Shown piece after piece: positions 1 through 8,629 of a DNA stretch of 64,000 nt. Origin of the DNA: Lachnospiraceae bacterium (GTDB lineage: Bacteria > Bacillota_A > Clostridia > Lachnospirales > Lachnospiraceae); the NCBI GenBank assembly GCA_009911175.1, contig QXWX01000011.1:47314-111313 (forward strand). Reading direction: 5' to 3'. Both the position numbers and the translations under genes were made by a program. The notes beneath the pieces are model-generated. The model was not told the origin of the DNA. It made no database searches and worked only from the letters and a program-made list of their open reading frames with translations. The stretch's first letter is position 1; each line of letters begins with the position of its first letter.

Positions 1-154
1 GGCTCAAGGTGGTCGTCTTCCCGGCCCCCGGGCTGGACATCAGGTTGAGCAGGAATACCCCCTTTTCCTTCAGTTTTTCCCGAAGCAGATCCGCCTGCCT
101 GTCATTATCCGCAAAGATGCTTTGCTTGATCTCGATTACCCTGTATTTTTCCAT
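1..154 (-). CDS. hypB: HypB, nickel-incorporation GTPase, N-terminal part only
   Basis: Only the first 51 codons lie in the window; the gene continues beyond base 1. The protein starts MEKYRVIEIKQSIF and reaches a Walker A loop (SSPGAGKTTT, about residues 40-49), as in the SIMIBI GTPase HypB. With HypA, HypB delivers nickel to the large subunit of [NiFe] hydrogenases in the cytoplasm. The ATG at 152-154 follows an AGGAG box at 166-170. No His-rich metal-storage tail is seen before the GTPase domain. It lies 96 bp downstream of hypA on the same strand, the usual hypA-hypB order, so co-transcription is likely. Confidence 0.9.
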   Translation of the reverse strand, partial: MEKYRVIEIKQSIFADNDRQADLLREKLKEKGVFLLNLMSSPGAGKTTTLS

Positions 155-250
155 TTTTTCTACTACTCCTATATGATAAATGATTTCGCTGTGTGGGATG
201 TCCGCACAGATCAGGCCACGGCGCAAGTGTTCAAGATGTGACCTGTACCA

Positions 251-607
251 TTATTCTTCGTCCCACACCTCAATGCTCCGGACCGTCATGTCGATCCCGG
301 ATACGGGCTTTAATTTCCCCCCGCCGCATTCCGGGCATTTGAAACCGCTCTGCGCGGGCCTGAGATGAGCTCCGCAGTCCAGACAGTCGGCATAGCCCGG
401 CACCGTGCTGATCTCCAGCAGGGCATCGGCATAATGGGTTCGGTCGGTGACCGCCTTCCAGCTTTCTTCCATAAAATGCGGAACCACACCGGAAAGCTCA
501 CCGATCTCCAGTACAACCCGGCGGACCCTGCAGGCAGCTGAGCCATCATTTTCCAATATCTGATCCATCATTTTCAGCATGGCATCGCAAAGTCCCAGTT
601 CGTGCAT
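251..607 (-). CDS. hypA: HypA, hydrogenase/urease nickel metallochaperone
   Basis: The 118-residue product has the diagnostic MHE N-terminus (His2 is the nickel ligand in HypA) and a zinc site built from two cysteine pairs: CLDCG near residue 74 and CPECGGG near residue 90. Length matches the family (about 113-120). HypA binds Ni2+ and docks with HypB to load [NiFe] hydrogenase precursors. It is transcribed toward hypB, and the large Fe-S/FAD oxidoreductase lies upstream on the same strand after a 139-bp gap with a long inverted repeat. No hydrogenase structural gene is in the window, so the client is inferred. Confidence 0.93.
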   Translation of the reverse strand: MHELGLCDAMLKMMDQILENDGSAACRVRRVVLEIGELSGVVPHFMEESWKAVTDRTHYADALLEISTVPGYADCLDCGAHLRPAQSGFKCPECGGGKLKPVSGIDMTVRSIEVWDEE

Positions 608-627
608 GCGGGCCCTCCTTTCCTGAA

Positions 628-735
628 ATCACATGATGTTCTGTTCACGGCCAATGAAATCTACCGTAAGTATTACGCCTGCCGCAGCCGCGAAGCGGCA
701 TCATTCCTCACGCGGCTATGTACATCATGTGATAC
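628..735. repeat. Structured intergenic repeat with a 12-bp perfect inverted repeat
   Basis: The gap between hypA and the oxidoreductase holds ATCACATGATGT at 628-639 and its exact complement at 722-733. Inside is a GC-rich hairpin with the mini-hairpin GCGAAGC at 690-696. Bases 671-735 match 10,991-11,055 read on the opposite strand at roughly three of four positions, including GCCGCAGCCGC. It is therefore a dispersed element rather than a simple terminator. It could still act on the mRNA between the two genes. Confidence 0.6.
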
Positions 736-746
736 TGTGCGGCGGA

Positions 747-3455
747 TTATTTCCGCAGCTTCTTCCCGTTCTTCACCGCGATCTTGCCCACCTTCTTCAC
801 CACGTGTCCTGCCACCTTGAAAGGCATGGTCTCGAAGGTTCCGGCCTGGACAGGCTTCATGTCTGTCCGCAGCTCCAGCCGAATCGCGTCAAATTCGCAC
901 TTGGTCGTACATAATCCGCAGCCTACGCACAGGTATTCATCCACCTTGGTCGCCCCGCAGCCCAGGCACCTTGCGGTTTCTTTTTTCACCTGCTCTTCCG
1001 TAAATGTGGTCCTGGTATCTCCGAAGGACTTGGCCTTTGCCGCGTTGTAGCCCGGAATCTGGCGCCTGTCCGCATCGAAACAGTCCATGGGAACCAATGC
1101 CTGCCTCTTGTCCAGCGCATGATAGTTCCTGCGGTCCCGCCCCATGGTCAGAGTCTGTCCCGGCTGTACATACCGGTGAAGGGAGATCGCCGCCTCTTTC
1201 CCGGCCGCAATGGCGTCAATGGCAAATTTCGGTCCGGAGTACACATCGCCGCCGGCAAAGATATCCGGCTCTCCGGTCTGATATGTCAGCGGATCCGCCT
1301 TCACAGTGCCGTTTTTGTTCAGCTCCACCCTGGTTCCGTCCAGAAGCGCTCCCCACTCGATGGACTGCCCAATGGACAGCAGCACATGTTCACATTCCAC
1401 CGTGATCGTGTCTTCTTCATCATACCGGGGAGCAAATCTGTGGTTTTCGTCGAATACTGAGGTACATTTCTTGAATACGATACCTGCCGCTTTTCCGTCT
1501 TTTACAAGGATCTCCTTTGGGCCCCATGAATGGCGCACGGTGATGCCTTCCTTTTCAGCCTCTTCCACTTCATCGGAAGCCGCCGGCATTTCTTCGGGGG
1601 ATTCCAGACAGTACATCTCCACATTTCCGGAACCGACACGGAGGGCTGTCCTTGCTACGTCCACCGCCACATTTCCGCCGCCCACGACCACCGTCTTTCC
1701 GTACAGCTTCGTCTCGCTTCCCAGGTTCACTTCCTTGATAAACTGGATACCGGATACCACGCCCCGGGCATCCTCTCCGGGCACATAGACCTTCCGTCCG
1801 CCCTGAGCGCCGATGGCAAGGTAAAAGCCCTGGAATCCCTCTTCCCGGAGGCCGCTGATGGTGACGTCCTTCCCGACCTCCACGCCGCACCGAAATTCCA
1901 CGCCCATTTCCTTCAGGATCTCGATCTCCGCTTCCACCACGTCCTTTTCCAGGCGGAAAGAAGGAATGCCGTTCATCAGCATACCGCCGGGACGCTTAGC
2001 CTTGTCAAATACCACCGGAGAATAGCCTTTTTCCGCCAGATAAAAGGCGCAGCTTAATCCTGCCGGGCCTGCCCCGATGACCGCGATCTTCTGGGAATAG
2101 GGCTTTCCGATCTGGTTCACCATAGGCGGGATATAGCGTGTCTCCGCCTTCAGGTCATGATCCGCGATGAACCGCTTCACCTCATCAATGGCTACCGCCT
2201 CGTCCACATTTCCTCTCGTGCACTCGTCCTCACAGCGGTGATTGCAGATCCGTCCGCAGACTGCCGGGAACGGATTTTCCTTCTTGATGAGCGCCAGCGC
2301 GTCCCGATATCTTCCCTCTGCCGCCAGCCGCAGATATCCCTGCACCGCGATATGCGCCGGACAGGCGGTCTTGCAGGGCGCGGTTCCGGTCTGGACCACG
2401 TCCTCCCGGTTCTCACGGTAATCCGGGTTCCAGTCCTTTTTCGTCCATACACTGTCCCGCATCTTCCGGTACTCCGGCGGAACAATGGGCTTGGTGGTAC
2501 ACAGCTTCTGGCCCAGCTTCAGCGCGTTGCCCGGACAATTTTCCACGCACTGGCCGCAGGCTACGCATTTCGCCTCGTCAATCTTTGCCACGTAGTTGGA
2601 ACGGATCATGTCCCTTGCGCCGTACATCAGGCCGATCCGCAGCCCAAAGCAGGAGCAGGCGCAGCAGTTGCAGATGGCCGCGCTCTCCCCGGCCTCCTCG
2701 ATATTCGGCATATCATGCATCAGCCCGTTGTCCTCCGCCCGTTTCAGGATCTCATACACCTCATCCCGGGAGATTTCCCGCGCCCGTCCGGTCCGGATAT
2801 AGTGCTCCGCGCCCTTTCCCATCTGGATGCACATGTCCTCCTCCAGATGCCCGCAGCCGTCGTTCAGGGTGCGCCTGGATGCCCGGCAGGAGCACGGGGA
2901 TACGGAAAATTTTTCGTATTTGTTGATGTAATAGCTCAGCTTGTCATAATCGTGTGCCTTGGGAATATCCTGGATCGCGCTTTCCACAGGGACGACCCGC
3001 ATCAGCCCATAGCCGTTTGGCATCATGGGAGACATGTCGGCCATTCGGATCCGGGTATATTCCTCGAATGCCCTCCCCACCTCCGGGTGGGTCTTTAAAA
3101 GCTCCTGGTTGTTGACCAGCATTTCCATAATGCCGGGCGCGAAGATCTGCATAAAATACTGATCCTGCTTTGTCTCCGGGTTGGTCGTCAAACGGAACAC
3201 CCCGATCCATGCCAGGTGGTCCGCCAGCTCTTTGACCCTCTTTTCCGGCATGCCCGTCTTTTTCACCAGGTAATCCAGGGAACGCTCCTTGCGCAGACCG
3301 GCGGCGATCGCCACGTCCGCTTCCTCATCCGTCAGGATGGAGGCCAGCGCGTAATACTCCGGCGCGTTCTCGTCGATCTTATTGACCACGCCGGTCAGGC
3401 CGCCGACTACCTTACATAATTTCACGATCTTCGGTCTTAACTTTTGTTTCGCCAT
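747..3455 (-). CDS. Fe-S/FAD NAD(P)-linked oxidoreductase (GltD/NfnB-like) with extra N-terminal domain
   Basis: The 902-residue cytoplasmic protein has several parts. Residues about 1-130 look helical and winged-helix-like. About 185-290 are Cys-rich (CSCRASRR, ICNCCACSC). About 293-310 carry a ferredoxin motif CVACGQCVENCPG. About 350-450 form the GltD-type Fe-S segment with CPAHI and CGRICNHRCEDEC. Then come a FAD Rossmann motif (VIGAGPAGL), an NAD(P) motif (VVGGGNVAVD), and C-terminal CVGCGLCTTKCEF. This resembles NADPH-dependent glutamate synthase small-subunit-type flavoproteins and NfnB. Its place upstream of hypAB suggests hydrogen or ferredoxin metabolism, which is inference. ATG 3453-3455 follows GAGAGGAAGGG. 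A glutamate synthase large subunit is not present nearby. Confidence 0.8.
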   Translation of the reverse strand: MAKQKLRPKIVKLCKVVGGLTGVVNKIDENAPEYYALASILTDEEADVAIAAGLRKERSLDYLVKKTGMPEKRVKELADHLAWIGVFRLTTNPETKQDQYFMQIFAPGIMEMLVNNQELLKTHPEVGRAFEEYTRIRMADMSPMMPNGYGLMRVVPVESAIQDIPKAHDYDKLSYYINKYEKFSVSPCSCRASRRTLNDGCGHLEEDMCIQMGKGAEHYIRTGRAREISRDEVYEILKRAEDNGLMHDMPNIEEAGESAAICNCCACSCFGLRIGLMYGARDMIRSNYVAKIDEAKCVACGQCVENCPGNALKLGQKLCTTKPIVPPEYRKMRDSVWTKKDWNPDYRENREDVVQTGTAPCKTACPAHIAVQGYLRLAAEGRYRDALALIKKENPFPAVCGRICNHRCEDECTRGNVDEAVAIDEVKRFIADHDLKAETRYIPPMVNQIGKPYSQKIAVIGAGPAGLSCAFYLAEKGYSPVVFDKAKRPGGMLMNGIPSFRLEKDVVEAEIEILKEMGVEFRCGVEVGKDVTISGLREEGFQGFYLAIGAQGGRKVYVPGEDARGVVSGIQFIKEVNLGSETKLYGKTVVVGGGNVAVDVARTALRVGSGNVEMYCLESPEEMPAASDEVEEAEKEGITVRHSWGPKEILVKDGKAAGIVFKKCTSVFDENHRFAPRYDEEDTITVECEHVLLSIGQSIEWGALLDGTRVELNKNGTVKADPLTYQTGEPDIFAGGDVYSGPKFAIDAIAAGKEAAISLHRYVQPGQTLTMGRDRRNYHALDKRQALVPMDCFDADRRQIPGYNAAKAKSFGDTRTTFTEEQVKKETARCLGCGATKVDEYLCVGCGLCTTKCEFDAIRLELRTDMKPVQAGTFETMPFKVAGHVVKKVGKIAVKNGKKLRK

Positions 3456-3531
3456 ATGCCCTTCCTCTCTGCTCCGACCAGGACGGCCGGATGCTGTAAC
3501 GCTATTGTTTACGATTGAATCTCTTGTGTTG

Positions 3532-3596
3532 ATTATAGCACAGAGTCAGGGGAAGGTAAACTGGAAAAAATGTGTTTCTCTTTTTTGGTCTGACCA
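3532..3596 (-). promoter_or_regulatory. Sigma-A promoter and GntR-type palindrome upstream of the oxidoreductase/hypAB genes
   Basis: On the minus strand there is a -35 TTTACC (3555-3560) and a -10 TATAAT (3532-3537) with exactly 17 bp between them, pointing toward the gene starting at 3455. Upstream lies the palindrome TGGTCTGACCA (3586-3596), which fits the TNGTNNNACNA consensus of FadR-subfamily GntR regulators. A related but imperfect TGGTCTGACTG occurs at 35,944-35,954 upstream of the GH125 gene. The regulator is not identified. Confidence 0.6.
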
Positions 3597-3647
3597 GAGC
3601 GAAAGATATTCCTAAAAATACAGACTATGGTATCATGGGATAAGGAG

Positions 3648-3690
3648 TTGTAAGTAGGCAATTCATTTGCCGCGCAAATTGGTTACATAT
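3648..3690 (+). repeat. Leader repeat, copy 1
   Basis: A segment of about 40 nt with core AATTTGC-GC(A/G)-GCAAATT and a GTAGGCAAT...GGTTACA frame occurs here, at 10,630-10,672 and, split by a MITE, at 28,424-28,667. All three copies lie just 5-prime of the ribosome site of the following gene and in the same orientation relative to it. This copy is slightly degenerate (GCCGCGCAAATT). It precedes the acetyltransferase remnant. Confidence 0.75.
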
Positions 3691-3708
3691 ATGAAAAAGG
3701 AAGAGCAT

Positions 3709-4218
3709 ATGGAGCATACTAAAATAACATGCATGGCTAAGCGGAGGGCAGAGGGTTTACTTTGGACGGATACAAGGGAGAATATGAAACGGCAGGTCTA
3801 TACCAGAGGGCTTTGCCAGAATTTTAACTGGACACGGCCCGATGAAGCAGAAAAAAGAGCCGCTATTTTGCAGGATCTGTTTGCATCCTGTGGCAGCAAT
3901 GTGTGGATCAAGCCTCCGCTCACACTTGCCATGGGCAATACGGTTTCCATTGGGAAGGACACTTATATTAATTCGAATCTTACGTTGGTTGACGATCATG
4001 AGATGCTGATCGGCAATGGGGTACTGATCGCACCGAATGTAACGATCAGCGCGACCAATCACCCCTTGCATTATCTGGCACGCGCGCATGGAGAAATGTA
4101 TTGCAAAAAGGTGGTCATGGAAGATTTTGTCTGGATCGGAAGCAATGTTGTGATCAGCGCCGGAAGCTGCCGGCGGGTGGTCCAAATACTAATTGTCCGC
4201 CAGAAGAATCTGTGTTAA
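3709..4218 (+). pseudogene. Maltose/galactoside O-acetyltransferase-like protein, C-terminus lost
   Basis: The left-handed beta-helix acetyltransferase pattern is clear: an N-terminal Mac-type region (RRAEGLLWTDT), hexapeptide repeats (GNTVSIGKDTYINSN), the catalytic-His loop ISATNHPLH and DFVWIGSNVVISAG. These enzymes move acetyl from acetyl-CoA to sugars. After SAG the expected last coil and C-terminal arm (about 35 residues, usually ending in a GNPC-type motif) are replaced by unrelated SCRRVVQILIVRQ and a stop. ATG 3709 follows AAAGGAAGAG; an upstream in-frame ATG at 3691 overlaps the leader repeat. Probably inactive. Confidence 0.75.
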
Positions 4219-4275
4219 AATAGGGCTACTACACTCGAACGAATAGGAATACATGATTCATATGGAGAATATGTG

Positions 4276-5865
4276 ATGAGCAGAATATTTAATATCAGTG
4301 CGGATTGTAAGCCAAATCTTCATTATATGGTAGATATCAACGGACTTCTTCTAAAAATTAAGGAATATATTGACCGGGGCGATTATTTTACGATGAACCG
4401 GGCAAGACAATATGGAAAGACGACAACCTTGAAAGCGTTAGCGAAATTTCTGTCAAAAGAATATGTGGTGATGAGTCTGGATTTCCAAAGGTTAAGTTCC
4501 TCTGATTTTCGAGATGAAGCATCATTTGTTATGGCATTTGCACGTGAAATCGTTGCAGTGGCTGACCGGAAGTCGGAGGTTCCGCAGGAAATAAAGGCCG
4601 AGCTGAAAGCATTTGCAGATGGAACTATAAAAAATGCCGTTCTGGCTCTTTTATTTGGCTGTCTGAATCAATGGTGCCGGGTATCGGAAAAGAAAGTCGT
4701 CCTTATGATCGATGAGGTTGATCATGCGAGTAATAATCAGGTTTTCCTGGATTTTCTGGCATTATTGAGAGTGAATTATATTGATCGTGACGAGATACCG
4801 ACTTTCCATTCCGTAATTCTTGCCAGTGTCTATGATGTCAAAAGCTTAAAGGCAAAAATCAGAACAGGAGATGAGCATAAGACGAATAGCCCGTGGAATA
4901 TTGCGGCAGATTTTGATTTGGACATGAGTTTACAGAAAGAGGGTATTGCCGGAATGTTGGAGGATTACGAGGCGGACCATCATACGGGGATGGCGGTTCA
5001 CAAGATATCGGAACTGCTTTATGATTATACATCCGGCTATCCTTTCCTGGTATCAAGACTCTGTAAGCTGATCGATGAAAAGATTGCCGGGAGCCAGGCA
5101 TTTCCAGATAAAAAGGCTGCCTGGACGAAAGAAGGCTTCCTTGCCGCAGTCCGGATTCTGCTGATGGAAGAAAACACATTGTTTGAATCTCTTGACAATA
5201 AGCTGATCGAGTATCCTGAACTAAAACAGATGTTGAAGGATCTGCTGCTAAAAGGAAAAATGATTGAATATGTACCCGGAGATATCGGAATCCGGATGGC
5301 AGTAACCTTTGGCTTTATTACTTTGGATCATGGAACCGCGGCTGTCTCCAACCGTATTTTTGAGACGCGGCTTTACAATGGGTTTCTCGCGGAAAGCTCC
5401 CGCCATATGGAGCTCTCACAGATTGCGGCGGATGAGAAGAATCAGTTTATTGTAAATGGACAACTGGATATGGATTTGATAATCCAGAAATTTGTCAGTC
5501 ATTACACGGAACTTTTTGCGGAGCATAACGAAAAGTTTCTGGAGGACAACGGCCGGTGTATTTTCCTGCTTTACGTGAAGCCGATCATCAACGGGACTGG
5601 AAATTATTATATCGAGGCGCGGACAAGGACAAAACGGCGCACGGATCTGATCATTGATTTTCGCGGCAGGCAGGAAATTGTTGAACTCAAAATTTGGCAC
5701 GGAAATGAATATAATGAACGCGGCGAAGAGCAGCTGGCCGATTATCTGGAATCCTATCATCTAAAACGTGGATATATGGTGAGTTTTAATTTCAATAAGA
5801 AAAAGCAAGTTGGCATCCGGAAGGTCATTCTGGGCGATAAAGTATTGATTGAAGCTGTTGTCTGA
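4276..5865 (+). CDS. AAA-ATPase-like protein with C-terminal PD-(D/E)XK nuclease-type domain
   Basis: The product of about 529 residues has an N-terminal AAA_ATPase-like module with a degenerate Walker A (RARQYGKTTTL, about residues 43-53) and Walker B (VVLMIDEVDHA, about 142-152). The C-terminus reads RTDLIIDFRGRQEIVELKIW, a PD-(D/E)XK core with D, E and K. This pairing (AAA-ATPase_like plus PDDEXK_9) is common in Lachnospiraceae and Bacteroidetes accessory regions; its biochemical job is unknown to me. ATG 4276 has GGAG upstream; GTG 4273 is an alternative. A strong terminator follows within 30 bp. It may be a selfish or defence-related gene, which is inference. Confidence 0.75.
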   Translation: MSRIFNISADCKPNLHYMVDINGLLLKIKEYIDRGDYFTMNRARQYGKTTTLKALAKFLSKEYVVMSLDFQRLSSSDFRDEASFVMAFAREIVAVADRKSEVPQEIKAELKAFADGTIKNAVLALLFGCLNQWCRVSEKKVVLMIDEVDHASNNQVFLDFLALLRVNYIDRDEIPTFHSVILASVYDVKSLKAKIRTGDEHKTNSPWNIAADFDLDMSLQKEGIAGMLEDYEADHHTGMAVHKISELLYDYTSGYPFLVSRLCKLIDEKIAGSQAFPDKKAAWTKEGFLAAVRILLMEENTLFESLDNKLIEYPELKQMLKDLLLKGKMIEYVPGDIGIRMAVTFGFITLDHGTAAVSNRIFETRLYNGFLAESSRHMELSQIAADEKNQFIVNGQLDMDLIIQKFVSHYTELFAEHNEKFLEDNGRCIFLLYVKPIINGTGNYYIEARTRTKRRTDLIIDFRGRQEIVELKIWHGNEYNERGEEQLADYLESYHLKRGYMVSFNFNKKKQVGIRKVILGDKVLIEAVV

Positions 5866-5889
5866 GGAACTGCCATAATGAATTTTATC

Positions 5890-5945
5890 AAACGCCGGAA
5901 ACCCGTCAAGGCTGGATCTTCTGCCTTGGCTGGTTTCCGGCGTTT
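5890..5945 (+). terminator. Strong rho-independent-type terminator
   Basis: A perfect 14-bp stem pairs AAACGCCGGAAACC (5890-5903) with its complement at 5932-5945 and ends in a GTTTTGT tract. A second short AAGGC/GCCTT stem sits in the loop. It ends the AAA/PD-(D/E)XK gene and could also stop transcription from the opposite strand. Confidence 0.85.
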
Positions 5946-6024
5946 TGTCTTGAATAGCCAAGCCGTTGAAAGGAAGTATTCAGACAACTTACTTACACCC
6001 TTGATCTGACATACCCTATTTTCA

Positions 6025-6810
6025 TCAACTCCTTGTCCCCGCACTATACCAACAGGAGACGCCGCCGATACCGCCCCTGCCCTTCGATGATTCCGGGGAT
6101 TGACACGATCTCGCTCTCCGGAAGATCCTCGTCCGGATCCATGTGCTCCTGGAGCTGGGGCGGAAGGTATGACGCCATATTGCAGAACCGGACTTCCACA
6201 TCATGATATGCTGGCGGCGCAGCTGATCCGAAACGAAACCCGGCTCGTCCTTATGGGGTCCTTCATATTCGGAAAGCATGTAACCGTCCCAGTGGTTGTC
6301 TTTCAGAGTCCGGATGATCTCCCTGTATGGAATGGTCGTCTCTTCAAAATTCTCATCACCGAAGTCCACATTGAATCCAAAATATTTTGTATTGGTCTGC
6401 AGGATAAAATCCATGTACTCATCCACATAGGCGCTTTTCAGCCTGGTCGGGATATGCAGCTCCGGGCACATGCGCACATTGTATTCCTCCGCCATGGGCA
6501 GTGCCCTGCGGATGATCTCCCGCCCGTTTTTCATATAATCATGGGCATAGAGGCGGCTGTCGATCCAGTGTCCGTATTCCACCGGAATGATCTCGTATTT
6601 ATCCAGCAGATAAAACCAGCGGTCGAGCCAGGCCTCCGACGGGTTCGGATAACCGTCGATATGCGCATTTCCCAATATTTCCAGACCATGCGCCCCCATG
6701 TCGCGCATGTCCACGAAGCAGTCCTCCAGATCCAGGGACCACCCGTACTCCCCTGAATAACTGTAGATTGAAACACCCCGTTTTGGGCCTTCATGCATTT
6801 CCTGATACAT
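6025..6810 (-). pseudogene. Xylose-isomerase-like TIM-barrel sugar isomerase/epimerase, 3-prime end out of frame
   Basis: Residues 1 to about 200 read as an AP-endonuclease-2-type TIM barrel: GVSIYSYSGEYGWSL at the N-terminus, HGLEILGNAHIDG, CPELHIP, FGFNVDFGD and LSEYEGPHKDEPG, with the Glu/Asp/His metal ligands expected of sugar phosphate isomerase/epimerases. After QLRRQHIMM the last 60 residues are low-quality Arg/Ser-rich sequence. Another minus-strand frame over the same bases reads HDVEVRFCNMASYLPPQL and stays open to a stop near 6038, so a frameshift or a fusion of two remnants is likely. ATG 6808-6810 has a near-perfect AAGGAGGAG site. It belongs to the decayed sugar-oxidation cluster with the Gfo/Idh/MocA remnants. 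Confidence 0.65.
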
Positions 6811-6893
6811 CTTTGATTCTCCTCCTTTTTTTTAACACATTCTTTTTTGGTTTGAGGTAAAATATTGCTTTTTTCTATACCCGGCACGCGCTT

Positions 6894-8105
6894 TTGTCGG
6901 ACGCTCCGGTGTTCTATGTCTGCCTGCATCTCAATTTTATCCGGCTGCAGCATTACCTGGATATGAACCGGGTGATCTTCCTTTATGATATGACACCCTC
7001 GGAATTTCGGGCAAGGGAAAAGGAAAAGAAGCAGGCAGGCCAGGCCGGGGCACTGGACGCCAAGATTGCGAAAAAGGCCGAGGACTATCTGAAAAACCGG
7101 AGCGCCTCCGCCCCTGAACAGGCGCTCTCACGGCAGTATCTCATCGCCGATGCCCATAACCAGAAGATCTATTCCAAATACTGGAAGCGGATGATCAATA
7201 TCAACCGGATGAGCGACCTGTTCCAGTCTGATATCCAGTCCCATATCCTGCTTTTAAAACATGAACTGGACTTCGAATACATCCGCCTCAGGGACATTTA
7301 TTCCGAAGAGCTGGAGCTGAATATCGGCGGGAACGGGGACTATTATTTTGAAAAAATGGACCGGGTCATGGATTTTCTGATCCATCACGGCATCCATCCT
7401 TATATCGAGATCGGGTTTAAACCGGAAATGCTGGTCGAACGTCTGGATCAATATCTGGTTGCCGAGCACAAAGAAATCCTGTTCAAAACCTATGCGGAGG
7501 CCAAATATTTTTTTCACTCCATGATCTCCCATTACGCAAACCGATACGGCATCGCCGAGATCGAGCTGTGGTATTTCGAGCTGTGGAAGGATCCCCGGCT
7601 TCTGAAAAAACATGATTACCAGGATTATTTTACGGCATTTGAAGCCTGTTATGACGCTATAAAGGAAATCTCACCCAATATCCGGATCGGCGGAGGGAGC
7701 ATCCATATGACCTTTGACGAACCCATTTTTGCGGAATTCCTCTCCCATTGGAAGCAGCGGATCGTGAATCCCGACTTCCTGAGCATTTATTCCTATCCTT
7801 ATTACACGGGCAGCGCGGGACGGGCCATTGACCGGAGGCGGTCTCAGGATACCGGCTATCTGAAAAAGACCGTGGAGACAATTACGGACAAGCTGGCCCG
7901 AATCGGATTTCACGTCAAGGAGATCCATGTATCGGAATGGAACGGCTCTGTTTCCAATCGGAATCCGATGAACGACAGTATCTGGCAGGGCGCTTATGTG
8001 ATGAAAAATATCATCGACAATCTCAGCGGTATCTCCCTTCTGGGATACTGGCTGGGGTCCGATCTGTTTTCCCGTCACAACTATACCAATGATATCCTCA
8101 ACGGA
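6894..8105 (+). pseudogene. GH39-like domain of an AraC/GH39-type regulator, truncated at both ends
   Basis: From about residue 95 the frame matches the GH39 (beta-xylosidase-like) fold: KYWKRMININRMSDLF, HELDFEYIRLRDIYS, WYFELWKDP, IHVSEWNGS and LGYWLGSDLFSRHNYTND. In GH39 enzymes the acid/base lies in a WNEP-type motif. Here it is WKDP, so the domain is more like the non-catalytic GH39 part of some Lachnospiraceae AraC regulators. The N-terminal cupin/HTH part is missing. At about 8105 the coding signal stops and the opposite strand becomes coding for a Gfo/Idh/MocA tail, so the C-terminus was replaced by rearrangement. The plus frame stays open by chance to 8441. Confidence 0.7.
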
Positions 8106-8387
8106 AAATCCCGCCAGCCCCCTGCAGCCCTTCGGCAAAGGCTTTGGCCTCTCGCAGGTGGTCGTCATCTGGTAATACCTCCCGGTCCGGGCGCTCTCGC
8201 CGATCCCCTGGATGATCTCCTGGCAGTGCAGTCCCAGGCGCAGCGACCAGGCCATCTCCGCGGTGCCGACACCTCGGAAATCATGGGCAAATCCGTGGGC
8301 GCTCAGTACCGGAACCGGTTCAAAGGAACCGGGGCGGTACATCTTCATGTCACCGCTGAATTCGGCAGGGCTGGGCATAGGAAAGTT
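8106..8387 (-). pseudogene. C-terminal fragment of a Gfo/Idh/MocA-family dehydrogenase
   Basis: On the minus strand the translation reads PSPAEFSGDMKMYRPGSFE, AHDFRGVGTAEMAWSLR, EIIQGIGESARTGRYY and TTTCERPKPLPKG. This is the C-terminal segment typical of NAD(P)-dependent Gfo/Idh/MocA sugar dehydrogenases. The N-terminal Rossmann domain is absent, and about ten residues seem to be missing between SLRLG and LHCQE. The 3-prime edge abuts the truncated GH39-like gene tail-to-tail at about 8105, marking a rearrangement junction. No start codon or ribosome site of its own is evident. Confidence 0.6.
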
Positions 8388-8531
8388 ACATGTCACACCC
8401 CGACCAATCACCACGCTGATTGGTCGGGAGGATGCACATAAGAGCTGGTATTCAGGCCGTCCATTGCCGTAGGCAATTTAAAATGACGGCCTGAGTTACA
8501 GGGCACGCCTGGTCAAGGTGTGACCTGTAAC
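8385..8531. repeat. Composite palindromic repeat region upstream of dinJ-yafQ
   Basis: Three structures are packed here. A 12-bp perfect stem with a 6-nt loop spans 8399-8428. A nested element spans 8452-8494: a 10-bp outer stem around a 23-nt core with the triloop hairpin ATTGCC-GTA-GGCAAT. A 37-nt palindromic unit spans 8495-8531 and recurs without change at 26,193-26,229. The ends GTTACATGTCACACC (8385-8399) and GGTGTGACCTGTAAC (8517-8531) are inverted copies with one mismatch, so the whole block could be one small element. Confidence 0.7.
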
Positions 8532-8557
8532 ATAGGAAATAAATTTACTGTCAATTC

Positions 8558-8599
8558 TTCGTGCAAAGCATTGCTTTTTTCGTGCAGATAGCATATACT
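8558..8599 (+). promoter_or_regulatory. Promoter and candidate operator of the dinJ-yafQ operon
   Basis: A -35 TTGCTT (8571-8576) and -10 TATACT (8594-8599) are 17 bp apart, 30 bp upstream of the antitoxin start. TTCGTGCA occurs twice, at 8558-8565 and 8579-8586, 21 bp apart and overlapping the promoter. That is a reasonable site for autorepression by the antitoxin; the operator role is inference. Confidence 0.6.
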
Positions 8600-8629
8600 G
8601 TAATCATCAGCAGGAAAGGAGATGGTTAT

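Noticed and set aside
2157..3098. Plus-strand frame of 313 codons
   Set aside because: It is antisense to the Fe-S/FAD oxidoreductase, whose motifs are unmistakable.
8106..8441. C-terminal continuation of the GH39-like frame
   Set aside because: The residues are unlike any GH39 sequence, and the opposite strand encodes a dehydrogenase tail.
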